Below are positions 9,946-18,673 of a stretch of DNA of 64,000 nucleotides, in pieces (within the stretch, counting starts at the first letter, position 1; every line of letters starts with the position of its first letter). Source of the stretch: Anaerococcus obesiensis ph10 (GTDB lineage: Bacteria; Bacillota; Clostridia; Tissierellales; Peptoniphilaceae). The position numbers and the translations under genes are program-made. The stretch covers positions 92,087-156,086 of the forward strand of contig NZ_HE978533.1 in assembly GCF_000311745.1 (NCBI RefSeq), read 5' to 3'. The notes below the pieces were generated by a model. That model was not told the origin of the DNA. It made no database searches and worked only from the letters and a program-made list of their open reading frames with translations.

Positions 9946-9972
9946 ATCAAATAATTTTACAGTATACTACCA

Positions 9973-10914
9973 CTATATTCTTTTGTCAATACTTTTTTTC
10001 CTATTCGAAATCAACTCCTTACTATCTTTTGAAAAGCCCGTTCTCATTTTTACAGCTCTGTTTAAAACTTTTACTTCACTTTTTTTATAAGAGCCTCCAA
10101 AATCGCCGTCCAAAGTCCAATCAATTTTTTCTTCGCTTTCAACTTTAAAAACAGAACCAGACCTAAAAATCACATTATCATTTTCTTTTTTGCTCCTAAG
10201 CCCATCGATAATTTGATTTAGTTCTATTAATCCTTTTGGTTTTTTAATTAAAACAGCTTCAAAAATTCCATCATCAAGACCAATATTTTTATTGTAAAAA
10301 TTATTAAAGCCTCCAACCGAAACAGAATTTGTTGCCATAAAATGAATAAATTCTCCTTCAAAAATTTCTTCATCAATTTTTATTTTTGCCTTATAAGATT
10401 TTAAATTTGAAACAGTTTTTACTCCCTCCAAAATATAAGCAAATCGTCCAAAAATATTTTTCATTGATTGGTCAGTTTCGTAAGAAACTTGGGCAATTGA
10501 ACCAAAGGCTGCAACGTAGGTAAAAAATTTAGAATTAAATTGCCCTACATCCACATCCATAACTTCGCCTTTTATAGCATATTTGCTAGATTTTTTTATG
10601 TCAGAAGGAATTTTTAATGACCTTGAAAAATCATTTGTTGAACCTGTTGGAATGTATCCGATTATAGAATTTGCATCAGCTTTTAAAACACCAGAAACAA
10701 CTTCATCCAAGGTTCCGTCACCACCGCTTACCAAAATCTCATCATATTCTTTGGCAAATTCTTTTACTTTTTCTCTCGCATCATCCGCTCTTTGCGTTGC
10801 ATAAACCGTCGGAAAATAAGAATTTTTGCTAAAATATTCAACAATTGAGCTTAAATAATTTCCTATAGTTCTTTGCCCGCTCATCGGATTATATATATAT
10901 AATAACTTTTTCAT
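9973..10914 (-). CDS. Diacylglycerol/lipid kinase family protein
   Basis: A YegS/DgkB-type lipid kinase of 313 residues. It starts MKKLLYIYNPMSGQR and shows the nucleotide-binding GGDGTLDEV near residue 65 and PTGSTNDFSR near 90. Such enzymes phosphorylate diacylglycerol or related lipids at the membrane surface. A TTG four codons upstream could also start the frame, but the ATG at 10912-10914 has GAGGG six bases ahead and is preferred. It is divergent from thiT and has no obvious partner gene. Confidence 0.9.
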   Translation of the reverse strand: MKKLLYIYNPMSGQRTIGNYLSSIVEYFSKNSYFPTVYATQRADDAREKVKEFAKEYDEILVSGGDGTLDEVVSGVLKADANSIIGYIPTGSTNDFSRSLKIPSDIKKSSKYAIKGEVMDVDVGQFNSKFFTYVAAFGSIAQVSYETDQSMKNIFGRFAYILEGVKTVSNLKSYKAKIKIDEEIFEGEFIHFMATNSVSVGGFNNFYNKNIGLDDGIFEAVLIKKPKGLIELNQIIDGLRSKKENDNVIFRSGSVFKVESEEKIDWTLDGDFGGSYKKSEVKVLNRAVKMRTGFSKDSKELISNRKKSIDKRI

Positions 10915-11067
10915 TTTATCCCTCAAATTTGTAAATAATATATTTATATTTTACTTACATTTGCTAAGTTTTAAAGTATTAGCTAATTTTAATTCCAATT
11001 TATCAACTAACATGATATACTTAAAATTGTTATTATATAAAATATAACAGAAAAAAAGGAGTAAAAT

Positions 11068-11616
11068 ATGGAGAAAAATAATACAAGATTTATAGTCGAA
11101 GGAGGAGTGTCAATCGCCCTTTCTTTTGTACTTTCTTTTGTAGTTTTGTTTAAAATGCCTCTAGGAGGTTCAGTAACTCTTGCATCTAGACTTCCAATTA
11201 TAATTTTTGCAATAAGGTGGGGAGCTAAAAAAGGACTTTTGGCTGCAGGAATTTTGGGATTGTTGAATATGGTTTTTGGAGGATATGTAATTCATCCAGC
11301 CCAAGCAATTCTTGATTATATTCTTTCATTTTCAGCAATTGCCCTTGCAGGTCTATCATTTAGCAAAAATAAAAGCAAATATTCATACATTCCATCAATA
11401 ATAATTTCATATTTAGTAAGTGGAGCTTTTAATGTGATTAGTGCTTTTATATTCTTTAACGACATGGCGACAGCAAAAGCAGCTGGCTTTAACAACTTTA
11501 CCCTCTATGCTTTTGCATATAATTATTCTTTCTTAGCAGCTGATGCTTTTATTTTAATAATTGTATTTTTGCTTATTTTTGATAGGGTAAAAAATTTTTT
11601 AGATAAACAAAATTAG
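11068..11616 (+). CDS. thiT: ECF-type thiamine transporter substrate-binding protein ThiT
   Basis: A 182-residue S-component with six hydrophobic helices. The N-terminal stretch VEGGVSIALSFVLS and the segments GGSVTLASRLPI and RWGAKKGL are characteristic of ThiT, which binds thiamine and docks on a shared EcfAAT energising module encoded elsewhere. AAAGGAG precedes the ATG. The upstream region lacks the CTGAGA element of a TPP riboswitch, so regulation must be of another kind. Confidence 0.9.
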   Translation: MEKNNTRFIVEGGVSIALSFVLSFVVLFKMPLGGSVTLASRLPIIIFAIRWGAKKGLLAAGILGLLNMVFGGYVIHPAQAILDYILSFSAIALAGLSFSKNKSKYSYIPSIIISYLVSGAFNVISAFIFFNDMATAKAAGFNNFTLYAFAYNYSFLAADAFILIIVFLLIFDRVKNFLDKQN

Positions 11617-11630
11617 AAATAATAATTCAA

Positions 11631-11654
11631 AAAGACCATCTTCCGATGGTCTTT
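11631..11654. terminator. Bidirectional terminator between thiT and manA
   Basis: A 10-base stem, AAAGACCATC and GATGGTCTTT, with a TTCC loop. It serves thiT on the plus strand, and its right arm touches the manA stop codon on the minus strand. Confidence 0.85.
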
Positions 11655-12580
11655 TATTTTGAAGATGATTCTACAATTTCTAGATTTCCTTTAAAAGAAT
11701 AGGATTTGGCATAATTTGTTATTATAAAAAAATCTCCTTTTTTTATTGGATATGTTTCATCATCTATTATAATTTCCCCACGCCCATTTATTATGCTTTG
11801 TAAAATATATGGCTCTTTTCTTTCAAACGAAATTTCTTTTTCTACATTTATTTTTTTTACTGTAAAATACTCATTATCATACAAAATCTCCGTATTTTTT
11901 TCTAAATTTTCGTGGATTTTTTCTGTGTCTAGGCACTTTAAGGCTTTTTTTGATTTTTCTAGGTGCAAAGCTCTTTTATTTCCATTTTTATCAACTCTAT
12001 CGTAATCGTAAAGTCTGTAAGTTATATCTGATGCTTGTTGGATTTCCAAAATCAAAGAATCTTTTTTTATGGCGTGAACCATGCCAGCTGGCACTTTAAA
12101 AAAATCTCCTTTTTTTGAATTTTCTTCTTTTAATAAATCTTCCCATTTTTCCTTATCTATTACGTCAATGGCTTCTTTTTTGTTTTTTGTTTTTAATCCA
12201 TAGATTATTTGGGCTTGATTTTCATTTAAAATATACCAACACTCACTTTTGCCGTAGGAATTTTCTTTTTTTGCCATTTCATCATCTGGATGGACTTGGA
12301 TTGATAGGTCATCATTCGCATCTATTAATTTTATCAAAAGAGGAAAATTTTCTTTTTGTTCATTTCCAAAAAGTTCTTTGTGATTTTGGTATAAAACATC
12401 TAAATTTTTTCCCCTATATTTTCCCTTTAAAATTTTTGATGGAAATTCTTTCATAGCAGAAATCGCCCAATATTCTCCTATATTTTCTGATTCAAATTGG
12501 TAGGGAAATTCTTTTTTAAGTCTTTCTCCTCCCCAAATTTTTTCTACAAATTTCCCTTCTAAAAATAATATTTTTTCCAT
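11654..12580 (-). CDS. manA: Mannose-6-phosphate isomerase, class I
   Basis: A zinc enzyme converting mannose-6-phosphate to fructose-6-phosphate. The 308 residues are the short Firmicute type. Landmarks are IWGGERL near 15, SIQVHPDD near 93 with a metal-binding His, GKSECWYIL near 109, and VPAGMVHAI near 162. Translation starts behind AGGAGGTGACTT. It is a single gene between a bidirectional terminator and the terminator of the next operon. Confidence 0.95.
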   Translation of the reverse strand: MEKILFLEGKFVEKIWGGERLKKEFPYQFESENIGEYWAISAMKEFPSKILKGKYRGKNLDVLYQNHKELFGNEQKENFPLLIKLIDANDDLSIQVHPDDEMAKKENSYGKSECWYILNENQAQIIYGLKTKNKKEAIDVIDKEKWEDLLKEENSKKGDFFKVPAGMVHAIKKDSLILEIQQASDITYRLYDYDRVDKNGNKRALHLEKSKKALKCLDTEKIHENLEKNTEILYDNEYFTVKKINVEKEISFERKEPYILQSIINGRGEIIIDDETYPIKKGDFFIITNYAKSYSFKGNLEIVESSSK

Positions 12581-12615
12581 AAGTCACCTCCTTTTTATTA
12601 TACTAAGAAAAAATA

Positions 12616-12640
12616 AAGCCCAAGGATAAAGCTTGGGCTT
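12616..12640 (-). terminator. Terminator after the GntR-controlled ABC operon
   Basis: A 9-base perfect stem, AAGCCCAAG and CTTGGGCTT, with a 7-base loop. On the minus strand it is followed by TTATTTTTTCTT. Confidence 0.85.
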
Positions 12641-12644
12641 ATTC

Positions 12645-13457
12645 TTATGCTACTGTCAATTTATTTTTGTGGAAGAAGTTTGTAAGATAGATTTGAACTG
12701 CTGATACTACTATGTTTAAAATACTACCTAGTCCCATTATCCTCGTCAATTCTTCTACACTTTCTACATTACTTAAATAGAAACCGTTTTGTATTTGACT
12801 TGAACTTTTTGATACATTTACTGAGAATGTTTCTAAAAATTTAACACCAAACGTTAGTCCTAAAATCGAAATTATTATTGTTATCAAAATAAAGACTAAA
12901 ACTGGTCCAAATTTTCCCAAATCTTTAAAAGTTTTGCTTGAGCCTATGCTGATTGAGGCTAAAATTCTTGTAAAAGTTGCAAGTAGGGAAATTAAAACTG
13001 TAATTATAAAGATAATTATAGTTTTTGTTGGAAATTGGCCTAAGACAGTTTTTATTTGCCTAAATATCAGACTTATATCTTCTCCCCTTGCTCCAGTTGT
13101 AATGAAAAAGAATCCAAAAAATTCTAGCAAAAATACAAGGCCTGCAAGTAAGGCAAGGATCATTATGTTTAAAATCCTTGATGTGGTTACATCTTTATCT
13201 TTTACAGGAAGGACATCATAAAAGGCAGCTTGATCTCCATAAAATTTCTTGTAGTCATTTAATATTACAATTATCATAGAAATTGCAAAGGATGAATACA
13301 TAACAAGCATCGAAAGAACTGTTATAAAATCCAAAAACGCTGAATCAAAATATAAATTTATGTAATTTAATACAACTGACAAAATTAAAGGAATTACCAT
13401 CCAAGGAATTATGTCCCTAATATTTTCTTTTAATTGGTGTTTTAATAATTTAGCCAT
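12645..13457 (-). CDS. ABC transporter permease of the GntR-linked system
   Basis: A 270-residue protein with about six predicted membrane segments and no recognisable enzyme motif. It is the last gene of a four-gene unit and overlaps the end of the ATPase gene by 8 bases. The ATG at 13455-13457 is chosen because GAGGTTTTC precedes it; a start nine codons upstream lacks a ribosome site. By analogy with YtrA-type operons it is the membrane half of an exporter responding to cell-envelope stress. The substrate is unknown. Confidence 0.78.
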   Translation of the reverse strand: MAKLLKHQLKENIRDIIPWMVIPLILSVVLNYINLYFDSAFLDFITVLSMLVMYSSFAISMIIVILNDYKKFYGDQAAFYDVLPVKDKDVTTSRILNIMILALLAGLVFLLEFFGFFFITTGARGEDISLIFRQIKTVLGQFPTKTIIIFIITVLISLLATFTRILASISIGSSKTFKDLGKFGPVLVFILITIIISILGLTFGVKFLETFSVNVSKSSSQIQNGFYLSNVESVEELTRIMGLGSILNIVVSAVQIYLTNFFHKNKLTVA

Positions 13458-14139
13458 TGAAAACCTCCTCAAAGTATTCTTCAACTCCCATCTTGTGATT
13501 TTGTCTTAAATCATCAATATTTTCTTCCAAAATAATTTTTCCATCAGAAATAAATACAACCTTATCCAAAAGTCTTTCGATTTGACTAATCAAATGAGTT
13601 GAAATAATCATAAGACCTTCCGAATCAAAATTATCAATTATTACATCCATAATTTTTCTCCTACTTGCAGGATCAATCCCACTCATTGGCTCATCCAAAA
13701 GATATAAATCGGACTTTCTTGAAAGAGAAAGAGCAATTTGCACCTTGTCTTTCATACCCTTTGACATATTTTTTATCTTCATTTTCATATCAAGTTTAAA
13801 ATCTCTAATTATTTTTTCAAATTTTTCCTTGGAAAAATCTTCAAAAAATTCGTCATATAAATTTGAAATTTGAATCAAATTATATGATTTGTCCAAAGGA
13901 AGATGGTCTGGTTGGTAGGATACAAATGATTTTGTAAGATAGTCTGGATTTTCTCCACTAATTTTAACCTCGCCCTTATAATTTTTTTCAAGACCTGCAA
14001 GAATTCTAAGCAAAGTTGTTTTTCCCGATCCATTAGGTCCCAAAAGCCCAACAATTTCTCCTTTTTTAAAATATAAATTTAGCTTATCTAAAACAAGTTT
14101 ATTTTTGTATGCAATAGATAAATTTTTAATCTCTAACAT
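13450..14139 (-). CDS. ABC transporter ATP-binding protein (YtrB-like)
   Basis: A 229-residue ATPase starting MLEIKNLSIAYKN. Walker A is GPNGSGKTT near residue 34, the signature appears as MSKGMKDKV near 124, and Walker B is LYLLDEPMSGID near 147. It is the cytoplasmic motor of the exporter formed with the next gene. The chosen ATG overlaps the regulator's stop as TAATG behind GGGAGGTGG. A TTG five codons upstream is rejected. Confidence 0.92.
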   Translation of the reverse strand: MLEIKNLSIAYKNKLVLDKLNLYFKKGEIVGLLGPNGSGKTTLLRILAGLEKNYKGEVKISGENPDYLTKSFVSYQPDHLPLDKSYNLIQISNLYDEFFEDFSKEKFEKIIRDFKLDMKMKIKNMSKGMKDKVQIALSLSRKSDLYLLDEPMSGIDPASRRKIMDVIIDNFDSEGLMIISTHLISQIERLLDKVVFISDGKIILEENIDDLRQNHKMGVEEYFEEVFNG

Positions 14140-14498
14140 TAGTCCACCTCCCAAAATTTATCAAGACCATCAAGAGCATCTTCTTTTGAAATTTTTAAAT
14201 TTTTTGCATTGTTAATAAAATCTTCACAAATTATTTCAAAAGCATTTTTTGACAAAGATTTTATCAAATCCCTATCATCAGTTACAAATCTTCCACTAGT
14301 TCTTTGGCTTTTGCAAAGCCCATCTCGTTCAAGTTCAGCCAAAGCTCTTTGGACAGTATTTGGATTTACTTCATAATCCTTGGCAAGATTTCTAACAGAA
14401 TCAATTTTATCGCCAGCTTTCCACTCGCCACTTGAAATTTTCGACTTAAAATCTTCTAAAATTTGAAGATAAATGGGTCTATCATTATCAAATTCCAT
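14139..14498 (-). CDS. GntR family transcriptional regulator (YtrA subfamily)
   Basis: A 119-residue regulator with the GntR winged helix (DRPIYLQILEDFKSKI, then DSVRNLAKDYEVNPNTVQRALAELE at about residues 35-59, given in part). The short C-terminal tail without an effector domain marks the YtrA subfamily. It is cotranscribed with the ABC transporter and very likely represses the operon by binding the inverted repeat at 14790-14821. Confidence 0.9.
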   Translation of the reverse strand: MEFDNDRPIYLQILEDFKSKISSGEWKAGDKIDSVRNLAKDYEVNPNTVQRALAELERDGLCKSQRTSGRFVTDDRDLIKSLSKNAFEIICEDFINNAKNLKISKEDALDGLDKFWEVD

Positions 14499-14765
14499 TT
14501 ATTCCTCCTTTTTTTCTATCGCTTGCCCAACAACCAAACCAATCAACATTCCAATCGGAAGAAAAGTTCCAATATTATCGTACAAAGAACCAAAAATTAT
14601 ACCAAAACTCATTCCGATAGTCATACCTTCTGCCAAATAATTTTGCTTGTTTTTATGATTTTGATTTTTTCCTTTAATTTTTTCGCTTTTTTCAAGTTTT
14701 TTTATAATAAATACAAACAAAAAACCCAAAAGCCCCATAGGCAAAATTATTTTTAAAATATTCAT
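14499..14765 (-). CDS. Small membrane protein, first gene of the GntR-ABC operon
   Basis: An 88-residue protein with an N-terminal membrane helix (residues 4-20), a basic loop, and a glycine-rich hydrophobic C-terminal half (about 46-82) resembling a glycine zipper. Its stop touches the ATG of the GntR gene, so it belongs to the operon. I do not recognise the family. A role as accessory subunit or sensor of the ABC system is a guess from position. Confidence 0.7.
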   Translation of the reverse strand: MNILKIILPMGLLGFLFVFIIKKLEKSEKIKGKNQNHKNKQNYLAEGMTIGMSFGIIFGSLYDNIGTFLPIGMLIGLVVGQAIEKKEE

Positions 14766-14789
14766 TCACTTTCCTTTTTGTATTTTTGT

Positions 14790-14821
14790 ATTATTGTATC
14801 GCTCTCTTAATACAATAATAT
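14790..14821 (-). promoter_or_regulatory. Operator of the GntR-ABC operon
   Basis: A perfect 11-base inverted repeat, TATTATTGTAT (14790-14800) and ATACAATAATA (14811-14821), with a 10-base spacer. The centres are 21 bases apart, two helical turns. It covers the expected start point immediately after the -10 box, so binding would block initiation. Confidence 0.78.
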
Positions 14822-14849
14822 TATATCCCCGATTTTTATTTTTGTAAAG
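14821..14849 (-). promoter_or_regulatory. Promoter of the GntR-ABC operon
   Basis: On the minus strand TTTACA (14844-14849) and TATAAT (14821-14826) are separated by 17 bases, directly upstream of the operator. Confidence 0.8.
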
Positions 14850-15254
14850 TTTTTTTTAATTTTTAAAATTAAAAAATAAAATACACTAAACGCCTAATTT
14901 AAAAGCTTTTGCTAATTATTTTTTAAAATTTTATTTTGTTTTTTAAAAATTTTCAAAATATTTACTCAAATTTTACAAAAATTTTTACATTTCCTAATAA
15001 ATATAATTTAATATCTAAATTGAAAGAAAATTTGAAAATAATCCCTCAAAATTTACGCTCTTTTCCAATAATTTCATTTTTTCTTTTACAAATATTTGTT
15101 GGTAATTGCCTCAAAAATTTTTAGCCTAAAAAGGCTAAATTTTTTAAACAAATATACTAAACTAAATAAGTGATTTTAAAACCTATTTTTCAAAATCTCC
15201 AAACAAAAAAGGCCCTAGGATTTCTCCTAAGACCTTTTTGTTTTGTTTTCAATT
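14850..15254. other. AT-rich gap without genes, two hairpins
   Basis: No supported gene. An 8-base hairpin TTTAGCCT / AGGCTAAA lies at 15120-15139 and ends in a T run on the plus strand. It looks like a terminator, but no upstream plus-strand gene is visible. A second, longer hairpin at 15206-15239 terminates the DUF4097 gene. Confidence 0.6.
15206..15239 (-). terminator. Terminator after the DUF4097 gene
   Basis: A long stem pairs AAAAAGGCCCTAGGA with TCCTAAGACCTTTTT through two G-U type mismatches around a 4-base loop, with T-rich flanks on both strands. Confidence 0.78.
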
Positions 15255-16328
15255 TTATCTAATGCTTACTCTACCAAAAGCTGATTTTATATCCAAATCC
15301 AAATCTGATTCCTCTGGATTAGTTGAAACTTGGTAGCCATCTTTTGTTTGCAATTTATTTTTAAATTTATCCGCAATTGAATAAGATGATGATTTAATCA
15401 AAGCTTTTATATTTTTATTAAATTCATTTGTATCAATTACAACTGATCCAAATTGTGTTCCTATATTAACTTCTTTTGCATCGACAATTTTAAAAATTTT
15501 AATTGAACCAGCTTTTGATGAAAGATCTACATTTTCCATATTTAAGCCATCAATTCTTATAGAACCATTTACAAGATCTACATTTGCATTTTCTCCAGAA
15601 ATATTTGAAAGATAAACTGATCCATTTACATTAGAAACTTCAAGATTTCCATTTGTATTTCTAATTTCGATTTTTCCATTAGTATTTTTCAAATCAATAT
15701 TCCCAGCAGAATTTATAATAGTAAATCTTGCATTAGTTGATTCAATATTATTTTCCTTAAAATCAACATCGCAAAGTTCAACTTGACCATTTACAATATT
15801 TATATCAAGACTATCATAAATATTTTTGCCCAAATATAATTTTACATTCGCACTTGCATCCAAAGACTTATAATTTTCATTTACACTTACAATTAATTTA
15901 TCCTCAACAACTTCAATATTTAAATAATCATTTACTTGGTCTTCTTTGTTTTTGAAATAAACTTTCTCATCAACCATAATATGATTTTCTTGAGCTCTTT
16001 CAATATCCAAAGAACCATTTATAAGATCAATTTCAATAGCATTAACATCATCATCAATTTTTGTTTGATTTTCAGTTTTTTGAGAATTTATATGGTAAAT
16101 ATTAGGAATATTTACACTATCAAGATCAATATCAAAATCAAAATTTGAAATAGTTTCACTTGTCTTTTTCATAATTTTTTCAAAAGAAGTTGATAATTTA
16201 TCAACAAAACTTTCCTCATTATTTTTAGACTTGTCTTTGCCAACTGCCTCCAAAAGATCGCTAGCTTGTTCAACTGTAATCTTTCCTTCTTTTAACATAT
16301 CTAAAATCATTTTCTTTTCTTCATTCAT
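15255..16328 (-). CDS. DUF4097/toastrack beta-repeat protein with SHOCT-like N-terminus
   Basis: A 357-residue protein of the YvlB/LiaG type. Residues 1-30 form a short helical module (ILDMLKEGKITVEQASDLLE). The rest, from about residue 85, is a series of beta-strand repeats (NGSLDIE, NGQVELCD, NGKIEIRN, NGNLEVSN, NGSVYLSN, NGSIRIDG) spaced about 20 residues apart, as in DUF4097 toastrack domains linked to envelope-stress systems. It overlaps the DUF2089 gene by 8 bases and is surely cotranscribed. Molecular function is unknown. Confidence 0.85.
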   Translation of the reverse strand: MNEEKKMILDMLKEGKITVEQASDLLEAVGKDKSKNNEESFVDKLSTSFEKIMKKTSETISNFDFDIDLDSVNIPNIYHINSQKTENQTKIDDDVNAIEIDLINGSLDIERAQENHIMVDEKVYFKNKEDQVNDYLNIEVVEDKLIVSVNENYKSLDASANVKLYLGKNIYDSLDINIVNGQVELCDVDFKENNIESTNARFTIINSAGNIDLKNTNGKIEIRNTNGNLEVSNVNGSVYLSNISGENANVDLVNGSIRIDGLNMENVDLSSKAGSIKIFKIVDAKEVNIGTQFGSVVIDTNEFNKNIKALIKSSSYSIADKFKNKLQTKDGYQVSTNPEESDLDLDIKSAFGRVSIR

Positions 16329-16677
16329 CTTTAAGCTCCTTTAAAAGTTCACTTGCTTGGTCAGGAGTAATCTCTCCGCTGTTGACCATATTCAAAATAT
16401 CTATTCTAGATTCTTGTTTATTTATTTTTCCACCAAGTTTTTTTACAATCTTGTCAATTCTATTTCTAACAGTCGGGTAAGAAATTCCCAAACTCTCTCC
16501 AACATCTTTTATACTGCCACGCTTTTGCAAAAAAAGCTCAATAAATTCCAAATCCTCAATATCAAGTCTTTGAAATTTACCCATTTCAAATTCTCCACTA
16601 ACTTCAGTAAAACATGAATTACATTTATAAGAAGTGATAACCAAGTCACCACCACAATTAGGACATTTATTAATCAA
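16321..16677 (-). CDS. DUF2089 family zinc-ribbon HTH protein
   Basis: A 118-residue protein with an N-terminal zinc ribbon (CPNCGG and CNSC at residues 5-21), a helix-turn-helix-like centre (KDVGESLGISYPTVRNRIDKI in part, residues about 57-77), and a C-terminal helical module ILNMVNSGEITPDQASELL. The layout suggests a DNA-binding regulator of its own operon, but no target was found. It ends in TGA, evidence that TGA is a normal stop here. The next gene's start lies inside this one. Confidence 0.85.
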   Translation of the reverse strand: MINKCPNCGGDLVITSYKCNSCFTEVSGEFEMGKFQRLDIEDLEFIELFLQKRGSIKDVGESLGISYPTVRNRIDKIVKKLGGKINKQESRIDILNMVNSGEITPDQASELLKELKDE

Positions 16678-16699
16678 AACCCGCCTCCTTTATAAAATA

Positions 16700-16727
16700 A
16701 GTATACCACCATTTTAATTTTTGTAAA
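16700..16727 (-). promoter_or_regulatory. Promoter of the DUF2089-DUF4097 operon
   Basis: On the minus strand TTTACA (16722-16727) and TATACT (16700-16705) are 16 bases apart. An AAGGAGG ribosome site follows shortly before the ATG. Confidence 0.7.
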
Positions 16728-16836
16728 GTTGGTTTTTAATTTTTTTAATATTTTAATAGCATATATTAATTAATTTAATATTTTGTTTTAATTAAATCGT
16801 TTCAAAAATTAATTTTCAAATTTTTCAAAAAAAAAA

Positions 16837-16860
16837 AGACAAAAGATAAAACTTTTGTCT
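16837..16860 (-). terminator. Terminator after the 16.9 kb membrane protein gene
   Basis: A 9-base perfect stem, AGACAAAAG and CTTTTGTCT, with a 6-base loop. On the minus strand a run of more than ten T residues follows. Confidence 0.82.
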
Positions 16861-16935
16861 CAAACTATTAAAAAAAATATAAAACTATAACTAATAAACA
16901 AGTTACCATTTCTCTTATTTATAATTTATCATGCT

Positions 16936-17592
16936 TTAAAGTAAATTTTTTGCCCAGTAACTTTTCAAGCTTCTTAGGATCCAAATAATTGTATTTACTA
17001 CAAGTGCTAGATTGAAAGTGAAATTTAATAATACTACTATCCCATAAATTTCTTGATTTTTTATGAATTTGAATGGATTTAAATATGAAATTAGGGAAAA
17101 AATCAAAAATACTCCTATCCATTTTATTGAAGTTTTTAAATTTTCTTTGTAATCTGGGAAAATAAAATGTCTATTTTTGTATCTTTTTATAAAATTATCT
17201 CTTTTTTGTTTGTAATTTTTTCTATCATCTCTCTCATTTTTTATAAGGGCTGAATAATAAAAAATCATATCGTCGTAGGTTGATGTGAATTTTTTAAGGT
17301 TTTCGCATTCTTCTTTTGAATAGGAGATGTCTATTATTTGTTTTGTTATATTTGCTTTTGATTTGTATGAAATTTTTTCATTTCTTAATTTTTTTAATTT
17401 TTTTATATTTTTTTCGTTTTCGATTTCTTTTTTCGTTTTATCTTCGTATTTTTTTGTATTTTTTCTAATTAGAAAATAAAAACTTAATAATATTAAAAAA
17501 ACTAAAATTTGTCCTAAAAAAATTAACATAAAATTACTTACATCAAGGCTTGTCACAAATAGCATAACAAAACTTGGCAGTAAAATAATCAA
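16936..17592 (-). CDS. Membrane protein with central coiled-coil region, unknown
   Basis: I do not recognise this 218-residue protein. Two N-terminal hydrophobic segments (about residues 1-42) are followed by a long, highly charged helical region (45-150, very rich in Lys, Glu and Asn) and two more membrane segments (about 152-205). The start is uncertain: the longest frame begins with TTG and lacks a clear ribosome site. The gene opens the 16.9-23.4 kb accessory region and faces away from the secreted protein gene at 17721. Confidence 0.6.
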   Translation of the reverse strand: MIILLPSFVMLFVTSLDVSNFMLIFLGQILVFLILLSFYFLIRKNTKKYEDKTKKEIENEKNIKKLKKLRNEKISYKSKANITKQIIDISYSKEECENLKKFTSTYDDMIFYYSALIKNERDDRKNYKQKRDNFIKRYKNRHFIFPDYKENLKTSIKWIGVFLIFSLISYLNPFKFIKNQEIYGIVVLLNFTFNLALVVNTIIWILRSLKSYWAKNLL

Positions 17593-17720
17593 AAGGACAT
17601 AGTTTATTTAGTTGTATTTTAGTGACATTGTTAATAAAATATAAAAATTAATGTTTTTATAAATAAATTTAGGGTATTTTTTAATATAATTATAAACATT
17701 AAAATTTTAAGGAGGTTTAT

Positions 17721-18643
17721 ATGAAAATAAGAGATTTATATCATTTTTTACATTAGTTATTGTGTTAATAGGGCTTATATTCGCACCTAAAAAATCTACA
17801 TACGCAACATCGAGTGATTTAATTACAGATGAAAATACAGATTTATTAGAAGTTGAATTATATACTGAAACAAAAGATATTTTTCCAAAAGACATTTTTG
17901 AAGAAGTTTTTAATGAAGATGATTTAGAATTTTTAAGAAAAAATTATAACGCTAAAACAAATTATTTGGGAAATAACGTTGAAATTGAAATTAAAACTAA
18001 AATGAAACCCTCTACTGAAAATGGTCTAATATTATATTCTGATAATAAACCAATCCAAGTTAAATCTAATGGAACTATAGTTGTTAATAAGAATATAGAA
18101 AATATATCTAAAATAAAAACTTCAAATGATAATCATATACATGCTTATAACAAGATTAATGAATATGATTTAACTTCTTTTAATGAATCTAAAATTAAAA
18201 AAATAAGTAATTCTAATAAAGCAGAAGCTGTATTTACAGCTAGTTCTGGAAATTTATTAGCAGTAATGGACGAAAAGGAAGAAAATTATCCCAAAAAAGA
18301 TGGTGTTAGCGCAAGAATGGCTCATAAAGGTTACGGAGATAAATATTACCCTGGAGATTGGGTCCATTGCAATAGATTTAATGGTCAACTTACAGATGAT
18401 GTACATTATAACTGGAGGACAGGGTCATCTGCTGAAAAAGCTAAAGCTGTAAAGAATTTTTATTCTAGTGATTGCCACGTAGCATTAGTTCAAGCAGGAA
18501 GTGGTTGCACAAGCAAGGGTTCATGTCAATGTCGTACCACACAAAGAGCAGCTTACTGTTCTGGATTTACTAAAGATAAAAACTCTGGAAAAAAATGTAG
18601 TTATACTTATCATAAACATTCTGGATTAGTTGTTCCAAGATAA
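17721..18643 (+). pseudogene. Secreted cysteine-rich protein, frameshifted in the signal peptide
   Basis: A strong AAGGAGG site leads to ATG at 17721, but that frame stops after 11 codons. Adding one A to the A4 run at 17724-17727 joins it to the open frame running to 18643 and yields a textbook signal peptide (MKNKRFISFF, hydrophobic core, cut near STYA). The mature protein of about 275 residues has a polar N-terminal half and a C-terminal domain (about 185-306) with at least seven cysteines, including GCTSKGSCQCR, and several Trp and His. I do not recognise the domain. A secreted toxin, adhesin or bacteriocin-like product is possible but unproven. Confidence 0.68.
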
Positions 18644-18644
18644 T

Positions 18645-18668
18645 AAAAGAGCGGAGTCCCGCTCTTTT
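18645..18668. terminator. Bidirectional terminator
   Basis: A 10-base perfect stem, AAAAGAGCGG and CCGCTCTTTT, with an AGTC loop, between the convergent genes ending at 18643 and 18674. Confidence 0.88.
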
Positions 18669-18673
18669 ATTAT

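Noticed and set aside
10915-11067. A TPP riboswitch before thiT
   Set aside because: The conserved CTGAGA and the other arm of the element are absent in the short gap.
14936-15124. A 62-codon plus-strand frame ending next to a hairpin
   Set aside because: It starts with TTG, has no ribosome site and consists of A/T-driven Phe, Ile, Asn and Lys codons. Chance is the best explanation.
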